The notes under the pieces are model-generated. The model was given only the letters and a program-made list of their open reading frames with translations, did no database searches and had not been told where the DNA came from. Of a DNA stretch of 64,000 nucleotides, positions 16,787-25,622 are shown piece by piece. The translations under genes were made by a program, and so were the position numbers. The stretch's first letter is position 1, and each line of letters begins with the position of its first letter. This stretch comes from Nocardia takedensis NBRC 100417 (GTDB taxonomy: Bacteria; Actinomycetota; Actinomycetes; Mycobacteriales; Mycobacteriaceae): the NCBI RefSeq assembly GCF_000308695.1, contig NZ_BAGG01000123.1, positions 157,745-221,744 on the forward strand. Direction: 5' to 3'.

Positions 16787-17800
16787 TCACGGCGCGACGG
16801 CGGCTCGCAGAATTCCGGGGGCGGGCGTGGTGAGGACGGCGGCGAGATCGTCTAGATCCACGGGGGTGGCGACTACCTCCGCCCAGGGGAAGCGGTTCGC
16901 GGTGCGCTCGAGGAAGGCGATCGCCCGGTCGAGATGGCGGGGTTCGTAGTTGTGCACACCTGTGACGGTCAGCAGGTGACGCACGACGCGCTCCGGGTCG
17001 AGGGGCAGCGCCGGCCCCGGCGCGACCGAACCGGCCAGCACCAGCACGCCGCCGATGTCGAGGCGGTCCACGCCCGCGGCGATGGCGGCGGGCGCGCCGG
17101 AGTAGTCGAGGACCACATCGACCGCTCCGCCGGAATCGGCTGCGCCGCCGAATCGTTCGGCCAGGCGCAGCCGCGCGGGGTCGACGTCGGTGACCGTGAC
17201 CAGCGCGCCCGCCGACACGCACGCGGCGGCCGCCGTCACGCCGAGCATGCCCGCCCCGCACACCAGTACCCGGCGTCCGGTCAGGTCGCCTGCCGCTTCG
17301 AGGGTGGCCATCACGGTGGCGGTGGCGCAGGCGGCGGGTGCGGCGACCGCGTCGGGAACGCCGTCGGGGACCCGCGCGACCGCGGTTCCGGCGGGCAGCA
17401 CGATGTGTTCGGCGTAGGAACCGGACAGCGGCCAGTCGGCGGTGAAGGCTTCGTGACCGATCTTGCGCACGCGTTCGCATTTGGCCGTGCGCCCGGTCCG
17501 ACACCGCGCGCAGATTCCGCACGTGACGGTCACCGACCAGATGATCCGGTCGCCCACCGACGCGGGCGCGCCCGTCCCGGCGGCGGTCACCACGCCGACG
17601 GCTTCGTGTCCGAGCACCGAGGGGCATGCGCCGCCGCGCCGGCCGGAGACGGTGTGCAGGTCGCTGCCGCACACCGTCGCCAACCGTACCCGCACCACCA
17701 GTTCGCCCGGGCCGGGGTGGGGCAGCGGAACTTCCCGCACCTCGATTCCGGTGCCCGACCACACCGCGGCGCGACTCAGACGAGCAGGGACCGTATCCAC
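16787..17800 (-). CDS. HpnZ-like zinc alcohol dehydrogenase, phosphonate-transport associated
   Basis: A 337-residue medium-chain dehydrogenase. Catalytic zinc residues are visible in VCGSDLH and GHEAVGVV, structural-zinc cysteines in CGICARCRTGRTAKC, and a Rossmann segment VLVCGAGMLGVTAAA. It matches the TIGR03366 group of dehydrogenases proposed to act with phosphonate catabolism genes. Its likely GTG start at 17800 lies inside the 3' end of the phnE-like gene (25-bp overlap), so it belongs to the phn operon. Its substrate is unproven. Confidence 0.85.
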   Translation of the reverse strand: MDTVPARLSRAAVWSGTGIEVREVPLPHPGPGELVVRVRLATVCGSDLHTVSGRRGGACPSVLGHEAVGVVTAAGTGAPASVGDRIIWSVTVTCGICARCRTGRTAKCERVRKIGHEAFTADWPLSGSYAEHIVLPAGTAVARVPDGVPDAVAAPAACATATVMATLEAAGDLTGRRVLVCGAGMLGVTAAAACVSAGALVTVTDVDPARLRLAERFGGAADSGGAVDVVLDYSGAPAAIAAGVDRLDIGGVLVLAGSVAPGPALPLDPERVVRHLLTVTGVHNYEPRHLDRAIAFLERTANRFPWAEVVATPVDLDDLAAVLTTPAPGILRAAVAP

Positions 17801-19362
17801 CCGGACACCCTTTCGATGGCGTAGACGATCACGAAGATCACCGCGACGATCGCGCCCGCGACCTCGAAGTTCAGTGTGCGGATCGACTCGAACAGCAGGA
17901 AGCCGACACCGCCGGCGCCGACGATGCCGAGCACGGTCGAGGTGCGGATGTTGACGTCGAGCAGGTACAGGGTCGAGCCGACGATCGCGGGCATGGCCTG
18001 CGGTAACACCGCCGCCGCCAACGTCTTCCACCACCCGCCGCCCACCGCGCGCACCGCCTCCATCGGCCCCGGGTCGATCTCCTCGACGGCGTCGGCGACG
18101 AGTTTGGCGAGGAAGCCGATCGAGCCGACGGCAAGCGCGCACGCACCCGCGATCGGACCGAGTCCCAGCGCGACGACGAAGATCACCGCCAGGATCAGTT
18201 CGGGGACCGCGCGCACGACCAGGACCCAGGCGCGCGCGAGCCAGTACACGACAGCGTGCGGAGTGACGTTGCGCGCGGCCAGGATTCCCACCGGCAGCGA
18301 CAGCACCGCGCCCAGCGCGGTGGCGACGACGCCGATCGCGACGGTCTCCCCGGCGGCGGTGAACAGGTCGGCCCCGAGCGCGTTGAAATCGGGGGGAACC
18401 ATGCGGGTGAACACCTCGAGGGAGGGGCCGACCCAGGTCAGCAGCGACAGCGGTGAGATCTCCAGCCGCCACAGCGCGGCGACGGTCGTCCCGATCAGCA
18501 GTGCGGCGCAGGCCAGACGAGCCGCCCGGTCCCATCGCGGATCGGCGCGCGACGGTGTCAGCAGGACCCGCCGCACCCCGATCGCGAGCAGTTCCATGGC
18601 CGCGATCAGCACCAGGATGACGCCGACGATGCCGAGCGCGTCGGGATAGATCAGTCCGCGCAGCGCGTCCTGGAGCGCGAACCCGATACCGCCCGCGCCG
18701 ACGAAGCCGAGCACGACCGAGATGCGCAGGTTGATGTCGACGCGGTAGACGAAGGTGCCGATCCAGGACGGGATCGCCTGCGGGAGCACGCCATTGATCA
18801 GTTCCCGTAGATAGCCGCCGCCGACCGAGCGCACGGCCTCGCGCGGTCCGGCGTCGGTCCGTTCGATGGCGTCGGCGAACAGTTTGCCCAGCATGCCGAT
18901 GGAATGCAGGGCCAGCGCGAGAATGCCGGGCAGTACGCCGATGCCGAGCGCGCGCACGAACAGCACGGCGAACAGCAGGTCCGGCATCGCCCGGCAGAAG
19001 GTGATGACGCCGCGCGCCACCGCGTACACGGCCGGGTGCGGGGTGGTGTTGCGGGCGGCGAGGAAGGCCAGCGGCACGGACGCGATCGCCGCGAGCACCG
19101 TGCCCAGGACCGCCATCAGCAGGGTTTCCAGGGCCAGCACACCGATCCGGCCGGGTTCGTCCAGGCGCGGCGGGAACATCCGCTCGAGGAGTCGACCGAC
19201 CGAGTCCAGGCCCTCCAGCAGCGCGGCGGGCGCGAATTCGATGGACCACGCCGAGATCAGGGTGGCCAGGACGGCGACCGCGCTCAGCGCGGGCAGCAGC
19301 CACGGGCGGCGCACCCGGTCGCGCTCGGCGCGCTCGACGCGCCGCGTCAGCAGGGCGGTCAT
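17776..19362 (-). CDS. phnE: Phosphonate/phosphite-type ABC permease, fused double PhnE
   Basis: A 528-residue protein consisting of two PhnE-type permease domains in tandem (about residues 1-265 and 275-528). Each half has its own BPD_transp_1 core: AVRSVGGGYLRELINGVLPQ in the first, AVRAVGGGWWKTLAAAVLPQ in the second. The EAA loops of both halves should contact the ATPase, so one polypeptide supplies a complete channel. It starts at ATG 19362 overlapping the phnC stop by four bases. The fusion is the notable feature. From the PhnF boxes and M. smegmatis precedent, the substrate is probably phosphate, phosphite or phosphonate. Confidence 0.93.
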   Translation of the reverse strand: MTALLTRRVERAERDRVRRPWLLPALSAVAVLATLISAWSIEFAPAALLEGLDSVGRLLERMFPPRLDEPGRIGVLALETLLMAVLGTVLAAIASVPLAFLAARNTTPHPAVYAVARGVITFCRAMPDLLFAVLFVRALGIGVLPGILALALHSIGMLGKLFADAIERTDAGPREAVRSVGGGYLRELINGVLPQAIPSWIGTFVYRVDINLRISVVLGFVGAGGIGFALQDALRGLIYPDALGIVGVILVLIAAMELLAIGVRRVLLTPSRADPRWDRAARLACAALLIGTTVAALWRLEISPLSLLTWVGPSLEVFTRMVPPDFNALGADLFTAAGETVAIGVVATALGAVLSLPVGILAARNVTPHAVVYWLARAWVLVVRAVPELILAVIFVVALGLGPIAGACALAVGSIGFLAKLVADAVEEIDPGPMEAVRAVGGGWWKTLAAAVLPQAMPAIVGSTLYLLDVNIRTSTVLGIVGAGGVGFLLFESIRTLNFEVAGAIVAVIFVIVYAIERVSGWIRSLLV

Positions 19363-20171
19363 CCGTGATCCGTTCGCGCGGAATCGATGCCGGGATCGAC
19401 CCGCTGGTAGATGCCCATGACATCCTCGCGGGTCAGGCCGACCGCGGGCCGGTCCATGACCTTCGCGCCGCCGCGCAGGCCCACGATGCGATGCGCCCAG
19501 CCGATCGCCAGATCGACTTGGTGCAGGGTGCACACGACGGTGAGTTTCTCCTCGACGCAGACCTGGAACAGCAGATCCATGACGACGCTCGCGTTCTCGG
19601 GATCGAGCGAGGCAACGGGTTCGTCGGCCAGCACGATCGAGGGGCGCTGCATGAGCGTGCGCGCGATCGCGACGCGCTGCTGCTGGCCACCGGACAGGGT
19701 GTCGGCGCGCCGTTGCGCGTAGTCGGCCAGACCCACGCGTTCCAGATGCTCGAACGCCTCGCGGCGCATGGTCTTCGGGTAGGTCGGCGCGCCGTAGCGC
19801 GGGAAGGTGAGCCGACCGAGTCCGCCGATGAGGACGTTCTCCAGGCAGCTGAGTCTGCCGACCAGGTTGAAACTCTGGAACACGAAGCCGACATCGCGGC
19901 GCAGGGCGCGCAACTGCCGCCCCGAGGCCGTGCCGACGCTGGTCGCGCCGACATCGATCCGCCCCGAGGTCAGCGGGGTCAATCCGTTGACACAGCGCAG
20001 CAGGGTCGATTTGCCCGATCCGGACAGTCCGAGCAGCACCAGCAGTTCGCTGCGCCGGACATCGAGGGAGACCTCGTCGAGTGCGAGGGTCCGCCCGAAC
20101 CGCTTGGTGACCCCGCGCGCGGAGATGACGACATCGTCACCCGCGACGGTGTGCGCGCCCTGGCCGCTCAT
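19359..20171 (-). CDS. phnC: Phosphonate-type ABC transporter ATP-binding protein
   Basis: A 270-residue ATPase with Walker A GLSGSGKST, Q-loop VFQSFNLVGR, signature LSGGQQQRVAIAR, Walker B IVLADEPVASLDP and the PhnC-specific TLHQVDLAIGWAHRIVGLRGG. It energises uptake through the PhnE channel. The ATG at 20171 is one base beyond the phnD stop, and its stop overlaps phnE, so phnD-phnC-phnE-dehydrogenase form a tight operon read leftward. ATG 20171 is chosen over upstream starts on this spacing. Confidence 0.95.
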   Translation of the reverse strand: MSGQGAHTVAGDDVVISARGVTKRFGRTLALDEVSLDVRRSELLVLLGLSGSGKSTLLRCVNGLTPLTSGRIDVGATSVGTASGRQLRALRRDVGFVFQSFNLVGRLSCLENVLIGGLGRLTFPRYGAPTYPKTMRREAFEHLERVGLADYAQRRADTLSGGQQQRVAIARTLMQRPSIVLADEPVASLDPENASVVMDLLFQVCVEEKLTVVCTLHQVDLAIGWAHRIVGLRGGAKVMDRPAVGLTREDVMGIYQRVDPGIDSARTDHG

Positions 20172-20172
20172 G

Positions 20173-21138
20173 TCAGCCCTTGCACTTCTTGGAGCCGGTG
20201 ACCTGACAGACCTTGCGGACGCCGTCGTAGGCCGAATCCTCGACGGGCGCCACGCCCCAGGCGCGTTCGTCGGTGATGCGGCATTCGCCCGTGCACAGGC
20301 CGGCCGCGAGCATGCTCTCGGCGTTGATCTGCCGGGTGAAGATCTCCGACAGTGTGCGCACATTGGTCTCGCCGAGCTTGTTGCTCGCCGCGAACACCGA
20401 ACCCGCGATCATCTCCGACTTCCAGACGGTCTTGAGCTGACCGGGTTTCAGGTCGCCTTTGTCGATCATGGTCTTGTCGACCATGGTGTCGAAGGCGAAG
20501 CCGGCGTCGCAGCTTCCGGAGGCGATGGCCAGCGCGGAGGCGTCGTGGCTGCCCGCGTAGATCGGGGTGACGCCGGCGGAGATGTCGGATTCGGAGCCGG
20601 ACTTGATCACGCCCGCCTCGATGAGCCCCGCGGAGGGGTAGAGGAAGCCCGAGGTGGAACTCGGGTCGACGAAGCAGACCTTCTTGCCCGCGAAATCCTT
20701 CAGCGAGGAGACGGCGGCGTTGTCGGATTTGGCCAGCCCGTAGGACTGGTAGCCGGGCTTGCCGCCCTTGTCCTTGACGACCGCGCCGAGCGGGCTGATG
20801 TCGGCGCCGTTGATCCCGGCGACCACGTAGGCGAAGGGACCGAAGAAGGCGAGGTCGACCTTGCCCGCGATCATGCCTTCCACGACGCCGGCGTAGTCAC
20901 TGGCCTGGACGAATTCGACCTTCGCGCCGGTCTCCTTCTCGAGGACCGCGATGACCGGGGCGTAGCTGGCCTTCAGGTCGCTGGAGTTCTCGGCGGGGAC
21001 GGCGGCCAGGGTGATGGTCTCAGGGAAGCCCTTGTCGTTGGTGGCGGGGTCCGAACTCGAACAGCCGGTCAGGGCGAGGGTGAGGCAGGCCGCGGCGGTG
21101 AACAGGGGTGTCAACGTGCGGCGCAGGGTGCGGTTCAT
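20173..21138 (-). CDS. phnD: Phosphate/phosphonate ABC substrate-binding lipoprotein
   Basis: A 321-residue periplasmic-type binding protein with signal peptide and lipobox LTGC. PhnD family landmarks are VEFVQASDYAGVVEGM, VDLAFFGPFAYV, VCFVDPSSTSGFLYPSAGL and SHDASALAIASGSCDAGFAFD, which line the oxyanion site. It is the first gene of the operon. Two PhnF boxes lie 58 and 116 bp upstream of its start. In M. smegmatis the equivalent PhnD binds inorganic phosphate-like ligands; whether this one prefers phosphate, phosphite or phosphonates cannot be read from sequence. Confidence 0.95.
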   Translation of the reverse strand: MNRTLRRTLTPLFTAAACLTLALTGCSSSDPATNDKGFPETITLAAVPAENSSDLKASYAPVIAVLEKETGAKVEFVQASDYAGVVEGMIAGKVDLAFFGPFAYVVAGINGADISPLGAVVKDKGGKPGYQSYGLAKSDNAAVSSLKDFAGKKVCFVDPSSTSGFLYPSAGLIEAGVIKSGSESDISAGVTPIYAGSHDASALAIASGSCDAGFAFDTMVDKTMIDKGDLKPGQLKTVWKSEMIAGSVFAASNKLGETNVRTLSEIFTRQINAESMLAAGLCTGECRITDERAWGVAPVEDSAYDGVRKVCQVTGSKKCKG

Positions 21139-21195
21139 GACGTACGTCAGTCCTTCTGGTGATGCTTGCGGGAACGCAGAAGCGACGATGACGTT

Positions 21196-21207
21196 TGGTA
21201 TAGACCA
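21196..21207. promoter_or_regulatory. PhnF box 1
   Basis: TGGTATAGACCA, a palindrome with TGGT and ACCA arms. It is identical, as I recall, to the binding motif described for M. smegmatis PhnF in the phnD-phnF intergenic region. It lies nearer phnD. Confidence 0.9.
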
Positions 21208-21253
21208 TGAGCACCCGATCGGGTTAACTGTCGGTGAACTCCCGCCGCATTTT

Positions 21254-21265
21254 TGGTATAGACCA
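21254..21265. promoter_or_regulatory. PhnF box 2
   Basis: A second exact copy of TGGTATAGACCA, centred 58 bp from the first and 20 bp upstream of the phnF start. The pair can control both divergent promoters and give autoregulation of phnF. Confidence 0.9.
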
Positions 21266-21285
21266 ACGATTGATAGAGTCGTGAG

Positions 21286-22014
21286 GTGACGACCGAGGCT
21301 GAACCACGCGTGCTCAAACACCAGATGATCCGCGCCGAACTGGAACATCTGCTGGTCGACATGGTCCCCGGCGACCCCTTTCCCGCCGAACGCGAACTCG
21401 CCGAACGATTCGACGCCGCGCGCGAAACCGTGCGCCAGGCACTGCGCGAACTGCTGCTCGCGGGCCGCATCGAACGCCGCGGGCGCACCACCATCGTCGG
21501 CCGCCCCAAAGTGGTGCAGCCGCTGATGATCGGCTCCTACACCGAGGCCGCCCTCGCGCGCGGCCGCAGCGCGAGCCGAATCCTGGTCGGCTGGAGCGAA
21601 TTCGAGGCCGACAGCGTCGTGGCCGACCAGCTCGCGATCGCCGTCGGCGTGCCCGTGCTGCAACTGGAACGCGTGCTGACCACCGACGACACCAGGGTCG
21701 GCCTGGAGACCACGAAACTACCGGCCGAACGCTATCCCGACCTGCTCGACACCTTCGACCACCGCGGATCGCTGTACGCGGCCATCGAACAGCGCGGCAT
21801 CGCCTTCGCCCGCACCTTCGACAAGATCGAGACCACCCTGCCCGACGCGCGCGAGGCGGCCCTGCTCACCGTGGACACCCGCACCCCGATGTTCCTGATG
21901 AACCGGATCTCCTACGACCAGAACGACGTGCCGATCGAACACCGTCGCTCGCTCTACCGCGGCGATCGGATGACCTTCGTCTCGACACTGGTGGCCGAAC
22001 AAGAGGCGCGCTAG
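21286..22014 (+). CDS. phnF: PhnF-like GntR/UTRA transcriptional regulator
   Basis: A 242-residue repressor of the HutC/FadR-like GntR group. The winged helix is at about residues 10-78 (FPAERELAERFDAARETVRQALRELLLAGRIERRGR as position guide) and the UTRA effector domain at about 95-235. It is divergent from phnD with two matching operators between, as in M. smegmatis, where PhnF represses phnDCE under phosphate sufficiency. It starts at GTG 21286. Confidence 0.93.
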   Translation: MTTEAEPRVLKHQMIRAELEHLLVDMVPGDPFPAERELAERFDAARETVRQALRELLLAGRIERRGRTTIVGRPKVVQPLMIGSYTEAALARGRSASRILVGWSEFEADSVVADQLAIAVGVPVLQLERVLTTDDTRVGLETTKLPAERYPDLLDTFDHRGSLYAAIEQRGIAFARTFDKIETTLPDAREAALLTVDTRTPMFLMNRISYDQNDVPIEHRRSLYRGDRMTFVSTLVAEQEAR

Positions 22015-22142
22015 GGGCGGTCGGTCGGCGAGAATTCAGAGCCGATCAGGGCACACCGGGCCACGCCTCAGCTCGCCGAGGCCCGGTCAACCGAAGGCCC
22101 GATCAGCGCGAGCCCGATCAGCGGCAGCGCAGTGCCGGGGCC

Positions 22143-22565
22143 TCAGTTGGCGGGGGCGCAGGTGTCGCGCAGCGAGCACGCGCCGCAGGACTGACCGCAG
22201 CCGCCGGTCTGCGCGGGCACCAGGTCGGCGATGGCGCGGATGCCCGCGTTGGCTCCCGCGCCCAGGGTGAACAGCGCGATGACCATGGTCGACACGGCGA
22301 CGCCGAGCGCGACCGCCCAGTGCGCGGACAAAGCCACCAGACCGCCCGCGAACAGCAGGAATCCGGCGATCAGGCTGGTCGGCGCGGCCACCCGGTTGGC
22401 GAGGCGGAACGTCTCCTCGGTGCTGAGGGCGTCCTCGGTGTGCACACCGACGAAACGGTTGCGCGGCAGGCGACCGGTCAGCCCGAGCACGCCGGTCGCC
22501 AAGGCGACCAGGGCCGACAGGAACAGGACCAGAGCTACGACGAACACCCCAGCAGGGTAGCGCAC
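22143..22565 (-). CDS. SdpI-family membrane protein with C-terminal Cys cluster
   Basis: A ~140-residue membrane protein with three hydrophobic helices. After the first comes the SdpI signature NRFVGVHTEDALSTEETFRLANRVAAP. The C-terminus has four cysteines in GGCGQSCGACSLRDTC, a possible metal or disulphide site that is not a typical SdpI feature. Position just before leuS matches Rv0039c in M. tuberculosis, also a small membrane protein. The GTG start at 22565 is tentative; a later GTG is possible. Function unknown. Confidence 0.8.
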   Translation of the reverse strand: MRYPAGVFVVALVLFLSALVALATGVLGLTGRLPRNRFVGVHTEDALSTEETFRLANRVAAPTSLIAGFLLFAGGLVALSAHWAVALGVAVSTMVIALFTLGAGANAGIRAIADLVPAQTGGCGQSCGACSLRDTCAPAN

Positions 22566-22763
22566 CCACCCTCCGTGACCGTCCACACATCCCATGGCTA
22601 TCGACGGGCAACCACAACCGACGGCCGGGCCGAACGCGCGCGCGGCCGACGGACGCGCCGCGCGGCGGAACCGTGTCGGCCCGTTTTTCAAGCCTGCGAC
22701 CCCGACGTTCTACCCTGAGGGGGCAAGCATGTCGGGGATTGGCGAGAACAAGAAGGCAGGACC

Positions 22764-25610
22764 GTGCAGGACACACGTGCAACCGGAAGCGATGTACCCG
22801 AGCACCGGTACAACGCCGAGCTCGCGGGCCGTGTCGAGCGCAGGTGGCAGCGGCTGTGGGAGGAGCGCGGCACCTTCCACGCGCCCAACCCCACCGGCCC
22901 GCTGGCCGGTGACACCCCCGCCGACAAACTGTTCGTCCAGGACATGTTCCCGTATCCGTCGGGCGCGGGCCTGCACGTCGGGCATCCGCTCGGCTACATC
23001 GCCACCGACGTGTTCGCGCGCTACCACCGCATGAACGGGCGCAATGTGCTGCACGCGTTGGGGTACGACGCCTTCGGCCTGCCCGCCGAGCAGTACGCCG
23101 TGCAGACGGGCGCGCATCCGCGCGAGACCACCGAGGCCAACATCCGCACCATGCAGCGGCAGTTGGACCGCCTCGGCCTCGGCCACGACCGCCGCCGCTC
23201 GTTCGCCACCACCGATCCCGAGTACTACCGCTGGACGCAGTGGATCTTCCTGCGTATCTACAACGCCTGGTACGACCTGGAACTGGGCCGCGCCCGCCCG
23301 ATCGCCGAACTGGAGGAACAGTTCGCCTCCGGTGCGCGCCCGGCGCCCGAGGGCCACAGCTGGGCCGAGATGTCGGCCTCCGAGCGCGCCGCGGTCATCG
23401 ACTCCTATCGCCTGGTCTACCAGACCGATTCGGTGGTCAACTGGTGTCCCGGGCTGGGCACGGTGCTGTCCAACGAGGAGGTCACCGCCGAAGGGCGCAG
23501 CGAGCGCGGCAACTTCCCGGTCTTCCGCAAACGCCTGTGGCAGTGGATGATGCGCATCACCGCCTACTCCGATCGCCTGGTCGACGATCTGGAGCGCCTG
23601 GACTGGCCGGACAACGTGAAGTCCATGCAGCGCAACTGGATCGGACGCTCGCGCGGCGCGCAGGTCGTCTTCGACGCCGACGGGTCGCGCATCGAGGTCT
23701 TCACCACCCGGCCCGACACCCTGTTCGGCGCGACCTACGTGGTGCTGGCCCCCGAACACGACCTGGTCGACACCCTGACCGCCGCCGCGTGGCCCGAGGG
23801 CACCGACCCGCGCTGGACCAACGGCGGCGCGGCCACGCCCGGCGAGGCGGTCGCCGCCTACCGCGACGCCATCGCGGCGAAATCGGATCTGGAACGTCAG
23901 GAGAACAAGGACAAGACCGGGGTGTTCCTCGGCGTGCACGCGGTCAACCCCGTCAACGGGGCCCGGGTGCCGGTCTTCGTCGCCGACTATGTCCTGAGCG
24001 GCTACGGCACCGGGGCCATCATGGCCGTGCCCGGCCACGACCAGCGCGACTGGGAATTCGCCACCGCGTTGGGACTGCCCGTCGTGCAGGTCATCTCGGG
24101 CGGTGACATCACCGCGGCCGCGCACACCGGCGACGGCGCGCTGGTCAACTCCGACTACCTCGACGGCCTGTCGGTGGAGGAGGCCAAGGCCACCGTCATC
24201 GGCCGCCTGGAAGCCGACGGTCACGGCAAGGGCACCGTCCAGTACAAGTTGCGCGACTGGCTCTTCGCCCGCCAGCGGTACTGGGGCGAGCCGTTCCCGA
24301 TCGTCTACGACGAGGACGGCGCGCCGCACGCGCTGCCCGAATCCATGCTGCCGGTGCGCCTGCCGGAACTGGACGACTTCGCGCCGGTCACCTTCGATCC
24401 CGACGACGCCGACTCCGAACCGTCGCCGCCGCTGGCCAAGGCCGCCGACTGGGTCGAGGTCGAACTCGACCTGGGCGAGGGAGTCCAGAAGTACCGGCGC
24501 GACACCAACGTCATGCCGAACTGGGCGGGCAGTTCCTGGTACCAGTTGCGCTACGCCGACCCCACCAACACCGACGCGTTCTGCGCCGCCGCGAACGAGG
24601 CGTACTGGCTGGGTCCGCGTCCGGAGGAGCACGGCCCCACCGACCCCGGCGGCGTCGACCTGTACGTGGGCGGCGTCGAACACGCGGTGCTGCACCTGCT
24701 CTACGCGCGGTTCTGGCAGAAGGTCCTGTTCGACCTGGGTGACGTGAGCGGCTGCGAACCGTACCGCCGCCTGTTCAACCAGGGCTACATCCAGGGCTAC
24801 GCCTACACCGACGAGCGCGGCGCGTACGTCCCCGCGGCCGAGGTGGTCGAACGCGACGGGCAGTTCTACTGGACCGACGCGAACGGCGCGGAGATCCGAG
24901 TGCGCCAGGAGTACGGCAAGATCGGCAAATCGCTGAAGAACGCCATCTCACCCGACGAGATGTGCGACCTCTACGGCGCCGACACCTTCCGCTTCTACGA
25001 GATGTCGATGGGTCCGCTGGACACCTCGCGGCCGTGGGCGACCAAGGACGTCGTCGGCGCGCACCGGTTCCTGCAACGGGTCTGGCGCTTGGTCGTCGAC
25101 GAGGAGACAGGCGCGCTGCGGGTCACCGAGGACGTCGCGGGCGACGCCACCCAGCGCCTGCTGCACCGCACCATCGCGGGCGTGGACGAGGATCTGGCCG
25201 CGCTGCGCGACAACACCGCGGGCGCCAAGCTCATCGAACTGACCAACCACCTGACCAAGACCTACCCCGACGGCGCGCCGCGCCTGGTGGTGGAATCGCT
25301 GGTGTTGATGCTGGCCCCGCTGTCCCCGCACATCGCCGAGGAACTGTGGGAACGGCTCGGCCACACCGAATCCCTGGCCCACGGCCCGTTCCCCGTCGCC
25401 GATCCGGCGCTGCTGGTGGAGGAGTCGGTGGAGTACCCGATCCAGGTCAACGGCAAGGTGCGCAGCCGCATCCTGGTGCCCGCCGACGCCGACAACGCCG
25501 CCATCGAGGCGGCGGCGCTGGCCGAGGAGAAGATCGCCGCGCTGCTGAACGGGGCCGCCCCGCGCAAGCTGATCGTGGTGCCGGGCCGGTTGGTCAACAT
25601 CGTCGCGTGA
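22764..25610 (+). CDS. leuS: Leucyl-tRNA synthetase
   Basis: A 948-residue class Ia aminoacyl-tRNA synthetase that charges tRNA-Leu. The HIGH motif is HVGH at residues 71-74 and the KMSKS loop reads KIGKS at 719-723, the usual actinobacterial form. The CP1 editing domain (about 250-440) contains FTTRPDTLFGATY and ends near GYGTGAIMAVPGHDQRDWEFA. The anticodon-binding and C-terminal domains follow. It starts at GTG 22764. Length and order match M. tuberculosis Rv0041. No T-box leader is visible upstream. Confidence 0.98.
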   Translation: MQDTRATGSDVPEHRYNAELAGRVERRWQRLWEERGTFHAPNPTGPLAGDTPADKLFVQDMFPYPSGAGLHVGHPLGYIATDVFARYHRMNGRNVLHALGYDAFGLPAEQYAVQTGAHPRETTEANIRTMQRQLDRLGLGHDRRRSFATTDPEYYRWTQWIFLRIYNAWYDLELGRARPIAELEEQFASGARPAPEGHSWAEMSASERAAVIDSYRLVYQTDSVVNWCPGLGTVLSNEEVTAEGRSERGNFPVFRKRLWQWMMRITAYSDRLVDDLERLDWPDNVKSMQRNWIGRSRGAQVVFDADGSRIEVFTTRPDTLFGATYVVLAPEHDLVDTLTAAAWPEGTDPRWTNGGAATPGEAVAAYRDAIAAKSDLERQENKDKTGVFLGVHAVNPVNGARVPVFVADYVLSGYGTGAIMAVPGHDQRDWEFATALGLPVVQVISGGDITAAAHTGDGALVNSDYLDGLSVEEAKATVIGRLEADGHGKGTVQYKLRDWLFARQRYWGEPFPIVYDEDGAPHALPESMLPVRLPELDDFAPVTFDPDDADSEPSPPLAKAADWVEVELDLGEGVQKYRRDTNVMPNWAGSSWYQLRYADPTNTDAFCAAANEAYWLGPRPEEHGPTDPGGVDLYVGGVEHAVLHLLYARFWQKVLFDLGDVSGCEPYRRLFNQGYIQGYAYTDERGAYVPAAEVVERDGQFYWTDANGAEIRVRQEYGKIGKSLKNAISPDEMCDLYGADTFRFYEMSMGPLDTSRPWATKDVVGAHRFLQRVWRLVVDEETGALRVTEDVAGDATQRLLHRTIAGVDEDLAALRDNTAGAKLIELTNHLTKTYPDGAPRLVVESLVLMLAPLSPHIAEELWERLGHTESLAHGPFPVADPALLVEESVEYPIQVNGKVRSRILVPADADNAAIEAAALAEEKIAALLNGAAPRKLIVVPGRLVNIVA

Positions 25611-25622
25611 GAGCGGGCGGCG

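Noticed and set aside
22566..22763. T-box or leader peptide upstream of leuS
   Set aside because: No T-box core sequence or Leu-rich short frame with a terminator could be identified.
22710..24695. A 661-codon minus-strand frame opposite leuS
   Set aside because: It mirrors the coding bias of leuS and has no recognisable domain.
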